Below, in pieces: positions 11,853 to 21,453 of a stretch of DNA of 64,000 nucleotides (position 1 is the stretch's first letter; the number at the start of each line of letters is the position of its first letter). Where the stretch lies: positions 11,577,493 through 11,641,492 of the forward strand of contig OU612071.1 of NCBI GenBank assembly GCA_914767715.1, given 5' to 3'. Below the pieces are notes generated by a model that was given only the letters and a program-made list of their open reading frames with translations, was not told where the DNA came from and did not search any database. A program made the translations under genes and the position numbers. Origin of the DNA: Membranipora membranacea. Its lineage: Eukaryota; Bryozoa; Gymnolaemata; Cheilostomatida; Membraniporidae.

Positions 11853-12603
11853 CAAAGACAGGGCTAGTAACTGAGGTAACTCAGTCAGTCCACCAGCAAG
11901 AAATCAATCAATCGATTATTGGAGATAGAAATTAAGCAACTACCCACCTAAGTAACCTGTCTTGACAAGCTTGTCAAAGATTGACAAAGCTTGTCAAGAC
12001 AAGCTACCACCTAAGCGGCCATCCAGCCCTTTAACTCCTTGCTAAGAGTAAGTGTAAGACTACTTACTAGCTAGTATCTAGTAGTAAAAAAATACTCACA
12101 TCATCTTCTTTCTTTGGTTCAAAACTAACCAGACTTCTTCTCATCAGGCCAGATGTTTTTTATACATGCTGTACCTGTCCAGTCATCAACCCACTCATAT
12201 GAGTAAAACATACAGCTAAGCTTATTTTGCTTCATCATAAAAAGAGTATAAGGAATTTGTCCAGTGCTTGCTTGAACACTTTCAGTCTCTATTCTCCTGT
12301 CAAAACCACTCGGTTTGCTTCATAATAGTTGAGCAGGAATGTAATTTGGAGGATAGTGAGGGATTTATGTAGTTTTCAATAACAATTCAACTTGAAATAA
12401 TATTTAAATCATTTATAACTAAATATTTTAATGGAAATATTGAGAATTGAGAAAAAATAAAAATTGAGAAAATGCGAGACAATGTATTGAAGGGATATAT
12501 TTTCTCAATTTTAAGATAGTAGAGTTGTCTACTCTGGCAGGATTCTCAATTTTCTCAATTATTCTCAATTTTAGGTGAAAGTATAGTGGATCTCTGGGCG
12601 GCG
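11853..12603. repeat. Interspersed 0.75-kb repeat, copy 1
   Basis: It is closely similar to 15299-16033 over its whole length, from AAAGACAGGGCTAGTAACTG to GATCTCTGGGCGGCG, with small indels. It contains a strong hairpin (11956-12004) and near its right end a TTCTCAATTTTCTCAATT motif. No coding capacity is seen. It may be a non-autonomous transposon; class unknown. Confidence 0.85.
11956..12004. repeat. Hairpin of about 22 bp inside the 0.75-kb repeat
   Basis: CTGTCTTGACAAGCTTGTCA is followed by a few bases and its near-exact reverse complement. The same hairpin is present in the second copy near 15410-15465. The motif CTTGTCAAGACA also occurs in both arms of the large inverted duplication (about 41757 and 60188). 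Confidence 0.75.
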
Positions 12604-12828
12604 GGCTCGGGGATAAACTTCTCGTTGAGAGTGGGGAAAAGGGGGAGGAGAAAAGAGAAAAAAGGGGAGGGGCAAAGGAAAGAAAGAGAATAAGTTGTCT
12701 TCTCATTTTACGTGTCATGACAACTCCTGGGATATTTCATAGCTTTTTATAGATATACACATTGAATTCCATATCTGGAATAGCATCATTAGCTTTCTTT
12801 TGCAAAACAAAGGGCTTGCAAAAATAGC

Positions 12829-12948
12829 CAGTCCCTAGTAGCAATCTAGAAATGCCCTAATCATCGACACTGTAGGGGTATAATTACTGTTTGCAATTTT
12901 GTAAACAAGACAATTTCTCAGGCTAATTATTCATGCTACTAGGGACAG
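12829..12948. mobile_element. MITE of about 120 bp with CAGTCCCTAGTAGCA ends
   Basis: CAGTCCCTAGTAGCA and TGCTACTAGGGACAG form terminal inverted repeats with one mismatch. A relative lies in inverse orientation at 32550-32670. Similarity extends outside the MITE ends (about 12747-12828 against about 32671-32745), so both may sit in copies of a larger repeat. Confidence 0.65.
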
Positions 12949-13251
12949 CCAATCAGATAACAGTCAGATGGGTCCCTGTGTTTAGTGTCCTAACCCTATA
13001 ACGCTATGATACTATTTCCATTCTAAGAGAAGAATCTAATTCAGTGGATATACAGTATTATCTTAACATATGCATAGGGGGAGGGATACAGTGGGCAGTA
13101 GAAACGCCATTTCAATTCGCAGATGAGGATTTATTGTCTTATGAGTCATCTAAATAACTGAATTCTGATGGCTGGCAAAGAAATTCTCAGCATTGAATTA
13201 TTTGACCAGGTTGTTAATGATTTGATAGTCGCCAATAAAGGTTAGCTACGT

Positions 13252-15040
13252 CCTGCAACACTGCTTGTTCATCATATAAAATGAACTGAAGTAATCCATT
13301 GTGTTAGATAGAAATGTCTATCTATGCAGCAACTTGATCAGCGATATAACAGAATTGGTATAGAGTTTTATTTTGCCAAATATTTATCAACATCATGGGT
13401 ACAAAGCCTATAAGATTGGTTATATTGTATTTTACAAGATAAAATTTTAGACAGATAATTTCTCAACATTATAATTATAGCACCTCAATGATGACCTCAA
13501 CAAAATAACTAATACCATTATTCAGCCTGAAAAGTTGCTACTAGAACATGAGAGCCAAGTAAAAAAATAATACAACAGGAAATATCAAGCACAGTGCTAT
13601 GTTTGTGTACAGATCAGAAGTCATTCATATGCAAATCCTTAGTAGGTACTCATATAATATGTATGTTGACATCATGTCGGCCTCACAATACCTCATTGCA
13701 CGCTGGATGCAGAACTTGAGGCTTATATAAAGTTGGATGAGACTGCAGCTCAGCTCGTATGGCCATACTAATGTGGACAAGATTTGTTGAGGTGTCTTTG
13801 CAGCAGGTGATGAGTTGACAGCGTGCAGTCGACGTATAAGATGTGACAGTGTGATACTCTGAATCTGGTCAACAAGACTCCCACTATACCTGCAAGAGGA
13901 GAATGTTTATATTATGCAAAAGGGGCAGTGTGAAAGTATCTGATCGAACAAAAGATATTTTTTCTAATGTATTACATCGGCAAAAGTATCTCTTGTCTGA
14001 TCAGATGTGATCTTGTCAGGTTTGGTTGTTTTTGCGTGAGCTTTGCCATTTTACGTTGTAATAACACATATTATTTGATTCAGCTGATACTATGTGACGG
14101 TCGCCTCAGTACAACGTTAGAATGAAAACTATTCAAAGTGTCTAAACATCTAGCATTAACTAGTACCGTAGAGGAGTAAATATGTGCTTGAATTAAATTT
14201 AGCTAGATGAGTTAATGTTAGCTAGCACATAATTCTAGCTAATTGAAGTAAGAGTATATTTAATGTAAAGTGTAAATGTTTGCGCAAATTAGATTTAGCT
14301 CATTCAAATAGCCGATGTGCGGAACGGCGAGCTTCTCCTACTCATCTAAGCTATGATGTAGTTCCTCAAATCAAACACTGCAATAAACATTGGGCAACGT
14401 ACCATTTGCCAAGAGTTGATGTGTGTTAACGGGTCAGGTAATGGAGAAGTAGTTGAGTTCTTAGTGGAAAACTGCCTAAGTGATCCCATCGTTCTTTACA
14501 TCATCAAGGAAACTATATATAAACGGAAAGCACACACCAGCCGATTATTCAGTATATTGTCCTTTCGTTTGTACAACGCTAAATAAATCCATGACCTCTC
14601 TGCCCAAAATATTAAGCCACGTTTACACATGAGGTTGAAATGGTCAAATACTACTATGTCATGAGTATTGTTGTAACACACTTTTAGCGGAAAAGATTTA
14701 ATTAGAAAGTTGAAGCATGGAAAAGAATAATAATTGCGTGCATCCACCTTGTCGCCAATAAGCCATAATTTGCATATAATATTGATTATGTCATTGTCTC
14801 ACGATCGGCAAGATGACATACCCATTACCTGTATTAGATGAGGCTTGTAACAACTAGGGTCAGGGTGTTATAATCTCAAGCCAATCTGTGGCCATGTATG
14901 CCTGCTAGACACGTCACAAGACATAGGGCCTCCTGTTACCAATTCAACTGACAAAAACACTGGTAATGCATATTATACATCTGATTAGGCTTAGGCTACT
15001 TACGCTTAGCGGAGGATACTTTCTTCTCTCCATCAGTCAT
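13252..15040 (-). CDS. Possible small gene, unrecognised, exon-like signals only
   Basis: Three minus-strand signals could belong together. First, an ATG at 15040 opens 12 codons (MTDGEKKVSSAK) ending at 15004 before the donor GTAAGTAG. Second, a 198-bp segment, 13692-13889, follows CTCTTGCAG and stays open for 65 codons (YSGSLVDQIQSITLSHL and onward) before GTATTG. Third, an acceptor TGTTGCAG at 13253 leads to a stop within two codons in the right phase. The product matches nothing I recognise. A linking exon between the first two is not identified, since the phases need one. Treat this as a hypothesis. Confidence 0.25.
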
Positions 15041-15298
15041 TTCTGCATTGAACGATGTCTTCCTCTGAATAGCATTGGGGTCTTCAACTTAACTGCTGGC
15101 AGCCTTGTCCCAAAAAGTACATCCAGAAATATAGATTGTGTACCTACAAGATCATACAATGGAAATTTGAGCAAGAGAAAGTTTACGTAAATACTCAACT
15201 GATCGCTGAATCAGGAGCTCTTTCAATGAGAATGAGCAAACTACACTAGTCAATATGTCGCCATCACTTCGCCCTAATCCTTTACTGTCCCTCAGTTC

Positions 15299-16033
15299 CA
15301 AAGACAGGGCTAGTAACTGAGGTAACTCAGTCAGTCCACCAGCAAGGAATCAATCAATCAATTATTGGAGATAAAAATTAAGCTACTACCCACCTAACCT
15401 AAGGAACCTGTCTTGACAAGCTTGTAAAATATTGACGAAGCTTGTCAAGACAAGCTACCACCTAAGCAGCTATCCAGCCCTTTAACTCCTTGCTAAGAGT
15501 AAGTGTACGACTACTTAATAGTATCTAGTAGTAAAAAAATACTCACATCACCATCTTTCTTTGGTTCAAAACTCACCAGTCTTCTTCTCATCAGGCCAGA
15601 TGTTTTTTATACATGCTGTACCTGTCCAGTCTTCAACCCACTCATATGAGTAAAACATACAGTTAAGCTTATTTTGCTTCATCATAAAAAGAGTATAAGG
15701 AACTTGTCCAGTGCTTGCTTGAACACTTTCAGTCTCTATTCTACTGTCAAAACCACTCGGTTTGCCTCATAATAGTTGAGCAGGAATGTAATTTGGAGGA
15801 TAGTGAGGGATTTATGTAGTTTTCAATAACAATTCAACTTGAAATATATTTTAACTGATTTATAACTAAATATTTTAATGGAAATATTGAGAATTGAGAA
15901 AATGCGAGACAATGTATTGAAGGGATATATTTTCTCAATTTTGAGATAGTAGAGTTGTCCACTCTGGCAGGATTCTCAATTTTCTCAATTATTCTCAATA
16001 TTAGGTGAAAGTATAGTGGATCTCTGGGCGGCG
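15299..16033. repeat. Interspersed 0.75-kb repeat, copy 2
   Basis: Direct-orientation copy of 11853-12603 with the same borders and hairpin. At the right border the sequence switches to a tRNA-like segment, which differs from the flank of copy 1, so the border near GGGCGGCG is likely real. Confidence 0.85.
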
Positions 16034-16330
16034 TCGTTGCCTATAGGCATGGGGACCCGGGTTCGATTCCCACCCAGGTCTGAATTTTGATCATCAATTA
16101 TTATGTGATTATTAGTGTATTAACTAATAACTCATAATGTCTATGTCACATGTCTAAGGTTGTGACATACCCCAGGGGAAACATCCGCTTATTCCCAATG
16201 CCGATTGAAGGCAATCACCCTGGTATTCTGAGCCCCCAGACTTTGGCCCCTGTCCGACGGCCCCCCGGAGGGGAAAAAGTCTGAGAACAATGCAGGATTT
16301 CGCTGGAGTGGTCTGCTCTTGAGTGTTATA
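16034..16330 (+). repeat. tRNA-derived SINE-like segment
   Basis: GGGTTCGATTCCC at about 16060 is a canonical pol III B box, preceded by a decayed tRNA-like region (GTCGTTGCCTATAGGCATG). The A box is poor. The rest shows no coding capacity. Confidence 0.45.
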
Positions 16331-16639
16331 AGTTAATCAAGGGGAGCACAAAAACTGCAATATCTATTGATTTCTATTCATGCCACCTACTATATTGCTC
16401 CAGGTATGAGAGTATTCCAGTCAGACTCCGGGAAAAGTAGCCTCATGTTTGGGAAATACCCATGAGCAGAGATATTCACTGCCAAGTAGTGAAGAAAATG
16501 TCAGCCAGAATTTCTTTCATTTTGAATAAGGGCGGTCATTCATGACATTGACAAAAGGTCATACAATGTGTATTATTGGACCCTAGGCTATATGAAGTAA
16601 GATTAATGTAGAAGTAATGAGAGGAAAAATCCAAGCAAA

Positions 16640-16800
16640 TCCTGCACAGTGCGTAGACTATCACCCTGGAAGTTTGAGAGGCCATAACTTCCTCAATATT
16701 TGGATTCTAAAGCTGAAAATCGCTCACATGATAGAATAAAATATGGAGAATAAGATGTGATACAAAAGAGCAGCCTCAAACAAAGTATTTAATGTGTCTG
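16640..16800 (+). repeat. Dispersed repeat tail (GTTTGAGAGGCCATAACT family)
   Basis: The block from AAGTTTGAGAGGCCATAACT through GAGCAGCCTCAAACAAAG recurs at about 36682-36800 and, reversed and truncated, at about 44936-45020. In the 36.7-kb copy it follows a tRNA-like head, so it is probably a SINE body. Confidence 0.65.
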
Positions 16801-17417
16801 GGTTTATACTATTTAAGAACATTGTTGTCAATTGAAAATCATGATCTGTTTGGCTGCCTTCTGGTCGGCAGGCAGGTTCTTTGTTTGCACCTTCATTTGG
16901 AGTCAGGTCACTTTTTAAACATGAAAGTTTTACATATCATATTTATTTCATTTATTGTACATTAGTCAGTAGTTGACTTCTATAAGGAAATAGAATAAAT
17001 GAATTAAATTGAGCATGCATGGTATTATTAAATATAGAAAATATAACTTGTTAAAAGAAGACATGCAGTGTTAAGTTGAATTGCGTTTGATTTTAAATGA
17101 CTTGATAAGAATTAAAAGACATGCTCTTGAGTCAGATTTTTGCGCTCGAATTAAATGAGATCGTATCTAGATAATTGTACAAAGACAGTGTCACAGAGCG
17201 AGAATCATCGTCCCAAGCTTGTGAGCACAGATCTCAGTCTTAGAGAGTTAATGTGGTGACTCCGCAATCTGGAAAACCCATATTGCAATATTGTAACCAT
17301 GTTGTGTATACAAGGAAGGGTGACACAAAAGAACTTGACTCCATCGCCCAGTGGCGTATATTAGCAATCACGGACCACGGATATCCGTAAATCAAAATCC
17401 TTGATTACATTGTTCAG

Positions 17418-17500
17418 GCAGGCTGAATAGCTCAGCGTGTAGAGCGGCTGCCTGGTAATCACTGTTTATTAAGAATGTCGTGGGTGCGAATCCAAACAAT
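17418..17500 (+). repeat. tRNA-like SINE head
   Basis: TAGCTCAGCGTGTAGAGC matches a pol III A box and GGGTGCGAATCC a B box about 45 bases later. The intervening region does not fold into a normal anticodon arm, so this is a SINE head rather than a tRNA gene. Confidence 0.5.
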
Positions 17501-18125
17501 GTCAGATTTTTTTTCAAATGGGTGCTTTTTTTACTTTTCAAAGGGGGGATGTCCTATAAGTGAGGAATTACGGTACATACAGAGTTTGACTTTGACCTTG
17601 AGCTGGACAAGCCAATCAAAAGCCCGGTGTATTGACACACCCACACCCTCCCCGCCACGCCTACGGCATGTGTATCGGGCTGCGCCCGATCATTATGCTC
17701 ATCTCTAAAAAGTCAGTGAGTGAATTTTTTTAGAATATACGCCGATAAACTGATTATAAACTTATCTTATTTTATAACCGGATTTGATATGCTAATCACT
17801 AGGTTATTAATTAGGTTAAGGCTCGAGTTTATTCGCTGTTATCTACACAGAATATTAGTTTTTTTTATATTTCTCCAGCCTTATATACTTTTTTTGTTGC
17901 TGATCAAATTATGTTTTTTTATGACCCTATTTAGTATAACTTTTTTCTTCTTCAGCTGTCATTTGATGGTTGGATTTGTGGTTGGATTATATGCGGTATT
18001 GATACCATGACTTTGCAGCTGACACTTTATATTATGATATTTTTTCAGATTTTGTGCACATTCTGCATAGGAAAATCATGTTTTTTTCTTACCTCAATGA
18101 TTAACAAGATAGCTGGGGGTTCCCC
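17501..18125. other. No gene; flank of the LTR element
   Basis: An open frame at 17720-18010 is very T-rich with no domain. The block 18026-18082 (TTATATTATGATATTTTTTC to GGAAAATCATG) is repeated at 23908-23970, on the other side of the LTR element. Confidence 0.5.
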
Positions 18126-18454
18126 TGTAAGGGTGCACTGTCCTTACAAGTTGTGGTGGGTATTTGTGATCACTTAGAAGTACTACGCTACTTCGTTGCA
18201 ACTTATTAACTGGTTTATTTGATAGTAAAACTTTTTATATATATATGAGACATAAAATATCTAAACCAATAGTAATACAGCAGTTCATATGATAGTAACA
18301 AAATGTAATCAGGTTACAGCGAGCAAATGAATATTCAATCAATTAATTTCGATGACAGCACAATCAGTCATGAATCTTGGCACATTCTTAACATGATGAC
18401 ATATTAATGATGATGATATGAATTTGTCTATTCACATCTGATGTCATCCTTACA
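18126..18454 (-). repeat. 3' LTR of the pol-less element
   Basis: It matches 23405-23733 with only a few substitutions and no length difference; the ends are TGTAAGG and CCTTACA. Confidence 0.95.
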
Positions 18455-18466
18455 CCTCCCCTCTCA
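18455..18466 (-). promoter_or_regulatory. Polypurine tract
   Basis: Read on the minus strand it is TGAGAGGGGAGG, directly before the 3' LTR, as expected for the plus-strand primer of reverse transcription. Confidence 0.8.
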
Positions 18467-20154
18467 GGCGAAGCCGATAGAGTTTGTTGTATCTTGTGGT
18501 AATGTTAGCTTCTGGAATTGTTGAGTAGTTGGTAGTCGATGATGTGGTTGGTGAAGATCTATTGTGGTCAGGTAAGGGGGGGGGGTTTGGTTCTTGTAGG
18601 TTTATCTCTCAGCTTAGATTGTTCTTTGTTGTTGTTTGGTGTTGTTGGGGATTTCTTGGTTATGTTGGTTGTTGATGAGGCTGGTGTTTGTTGATGTGGT
18701 GTTGTTGGTTCTTAATCAGCCTTCTGTGTTCATCTCTGGTGCATTCTGTTGATGTATCAGGAGTTGTCCTCTTTTACTGTAGGAGAACATGACTTGTCTT
18801 AGTTGTGTAATGAAGGTCATTAGGTTGGGTAGACTTCATTGTTTGTGCCATACTTCACTAAAATTGTACTGCCTTTTCAACTCAGGGTTTAACGCTTCCG
18901 CTGTGTATACTGGATTACTTTCGGTTACCAACATAGGGATCAGTCGCACTAGTATGGTTTTACTCAAGAAAGTCCGAAGGACTATTCTGTCTCTGAAAGT
19001 AATAAAATGTATTCATTAAAAATATTAATCAGCTAATCTACATGTAAATGTTCAATGTAAAGAATATTATGTTATGCATTGGTTGTATCCGATATAAATA
19101 TATTAAAATTTTATAGATCATTTAATTATGAAGGTGATTCATGCCACTAAATACATGAGGAATGCAATTTCTTTTTGTTTTTATGGTTGTCTATCAATAG
19201 AATGCATCCCTCCCCTCTCAAGTTTCAATGTCAATATGTCATATCTTTAAACTTAACTTAAGGGTTATTATTCCACTCCATCTCTTCTCCGATCCAGTCA
19301 TACTAGAGGGTTTCATCACTCAGACCATCCATTACTATGTCCTTCACATTCCACTACCATGCCGATTCATCCTTCACTCCATCGGAAATCCAGGTGCTGA
19401 ATGCACACAGGTACAGCCCATCTTGACAATCAAGAGCTGTGACACACACCAGAGATGGAAGTCTTCGGCAGACCAGTAGTAGGAGGCGCCAAACTCCCCT
19501 GGCTTCTTTATCCTTCATATACGACCATCTGTTTGAACTTGGTGAGGTCAGAAGAAAGATTCCAGATCCATGCAGCACTGTTTTCCATGCCCACAGTGTG
19601 CGATGTCTCCATCCAAGCAATTTTCCAGTCCAGGTCCCGCCATACCACTCGTCCATAGAGTGTGAAGATTCCAAATCCACGCAGCACTGTTTTGCATGTC
19701 CACAGTGTGCAATGTTTCCATCCAAGCAACTTTCCAGTCCAGGATACGCCATACCACTCCTCCATAGAGCGTCAAGACTCCAGATCCACAGAAGAGAGAC
19801 TGCTCAATCCATGTGGCCAGCCAAAAGAGTGCACAACAACTCAAAACGCACTCAAAATATTCAGGTGGGACCAATTTCGTCTTAGATACCAATTCTCTTT
19901 TCTTTTATTTTATTATTTTTTTTTTTTTGTAATAAGCTCGTGTGATAATTTTGGGTATTAATTTTTGGGCACAATTACATGTCAATTGAAAAACACATCA
20001 TTCAGCCAGGCATCACCAATGTTATTGTATATGCCCATGCCATAGCGATGAAGCAGTTAGTTTATAGCGGTAATTATTAAGTCAGATACATTTATAAATA
20101 GAATAATAATTGCATAAGCTGTCATAAGCTGTCATAAGTGTATGTGCGAAGGGA
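18467..20154. other. Non-coding 3' internal region of the LTR element
   Basis: About 1.7 kb between the last stop codon and the purine tract. It contains a GT-rich low-complexity part (about 18530-18720, GTTGTTGGT-like words) and a 109-bp tandem duplication. Several overlapping open frames at 19354-19961 on both strands are by-products of the duplication. Confidence 0.6.
19559..19790. repeat. 109-bp tandem duplication
   Basis: Unit 1 is 19559-19667 and unit 2 is 19668-19776, followed by about 12 bases of a third unit. They differ by a dozen or so substitutions. Each unit contains CAGCACTGTTTT and CCATACCACTC. Confidence 0.85.
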
Positions 20155-21453
20155 TTAGTTGTTCCTAGCTCGTAGATTATAGCCATGTGAACTTGTCTTA
20201 GTAGAATCATTCTGAGCTGCTGTAGCGGAGTTAGAAGCTGGAACGGCCACAGCAGGATTAGTTGCAGGTTTCCTCTTTACAGATACATAGCTGGCAGGAG
20301 TAAAATCAGATGTCAAAGGTGCCTTAGCTTTCTTCCAACGCACCAGGTGGGTAGTGAACTGAGTGCCCACTGGCAAACCGGTTGTGCCTAGTGTCCTAAC
20401 ATCAGCATTTAATCCATTTAACATAACAATCAGATAAGGCCTTTGATATGAAGAAGAAAATTTCTTAATATTGCCAACTGCCATATGGGGAACCTTCACG
20501 TAAAACACATCCCCAACCTTATATTGATGTCCGTTAGTATTAAGATCATGGTAGTATTTATAGTTAGTTTGCGCACATTCCAAGTTATCCCTTGCCAATG
20601 CCCATGCAACCTTCAAGGAATCATGCATTTCCTCAAGGGGTTTTTTGTTTGCATTAATATTGTCTGTAATTAGATTCCCAAGTATCGTATGTTGATATTG
20701 CATGGCACCTCTCAAGTCATTCAATGTAAATTTTCCTCTAAATAAATGCCAATCATATAATAGTAGTTTATGTATGACAGGTTGACCAATATTGTTTCCC
20801 AAATCAGAAAAATCAAGCGCTATCGTGTTCAGCTTGTCAATACCACTGGCCCTCCTGACAGTCCCATAAATATGTGCATAGAAGAATAAATCTCCACCAA
20901 TTACCATAGGAATCTCCTGATTTAATGCAAAGTCAATAAGGCTTGGAGTGTCATGCAGATTGTTGTCATGAGGGTTTAACCACATAGTCCTGTTAGTGAC
21001 ACCTAATGAAACAGCCATTGGAATCCGTTTCGTGCATTGTTCTGGTGAAGAGATAATCTCATAGTGGTCCACTGGCTGACAAGGATAGATGGTTATGAAA
21101 CCATGTGGTTTCTGTGCATAAATGTATGAATTATTCAACAGATGTCTCGCAGACAGAATAGGATGTTCATCAAGTGATACAAGTAAAAGATCCGCCATCT
21201 TCATCATATTTTGACAAGTTAGCCTAAATGTTGTGTGAAACATCTTGTTAAAATTCTGTGAAACATGTATTCCAATTGCCTGTAGTCTAGAATTCAATTC
21301 AGTCGCTAAAACGGTCTCCTCTATCTGTCGTTTCTCCCTTGTCTTAGTTGGGTCACCAACTTTAACTGCGACACCCTGGTCAGTTATGTCTACAAACCCG
21401 CCACAGTCCTCGTTTTGCTGAATACGCTTTGGGTTTGCAAAAGTCAAGGCCAA
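20155..21453 (-). CDS. Envelope-like C-terminal part fused to an integrase-tail-like domain
   Basis: This frame continues the upstream envelope-like frame after a one-base shift, with which it overlaps. The apparent TTG start is therefore probably not a true start. REKR at residues 39-42 is a furin-type cleavage motif, as between the subunits of viral envelope proteins. It is followed by about 220 residues with N-glycosylation sites and spaced cysteines. From about residue 272 the character changes: a helical segment (ALARDNLECAQTNYKYYHD), KVGDVFYVKVP, then SSSYQRPYLIV and VRWKK. That is the order of the C-terminal GPY/F-like module of Ty3/Gypsy integrases. The product ends in YNLRARNN. No membrane anchor is seen after the cleavage site. 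Confidence 0.6.
   Translation of the reverse strand: MALTFANPKRIQQNEDCGGFVDITDQGVAVKVGDPTKTREKRQIEETVLATELNSRLQAIGIHVSQNFNKMFHTTFRLTCQNMMKMADLLLVSLDEHPILSARHLLNNSYIYAQKPHGFITIYPCQPVDHYEIISSPEQCTKRIPMAVSLGVTNRTMWLNPHDNNLHDTPSLIDFALNQEIPMVIGGDLFFYAHIYGTVRRASGIDKLNTIALDFSDLGNNIGQPVIHKLLLYDWHLFRGKFTLNDLRGAMQYQHTILGNLITDNINANKKPLEEMHDSLKVAWALARDNLECAQTNYKYYHDLNTNGHQYKVGDVFYVKVPHMAVGNIKKFSSSYQRPYLIVMLNGLNADVRTLGTTGLPVGTQFTTHLVRWKKAKAPLTSDFTPASYVSVKRKPATNPAVAVPASNSATAAQNDSTKTSSHGYNLRARNN

Noticed and set aside
12428-12718. 96-residue minus-strand frame
   Set aside because: Built from the TTCTCAATT and purine-rich low-complexity part of the 0.75-kb repeat and its flank.
19354-19961. Several overlapping open frames on both strands
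   Set aside because: They arise from the 109-bp tandem duplication, whose copies stay open in more than one frame; no domain or start context supports any of them.
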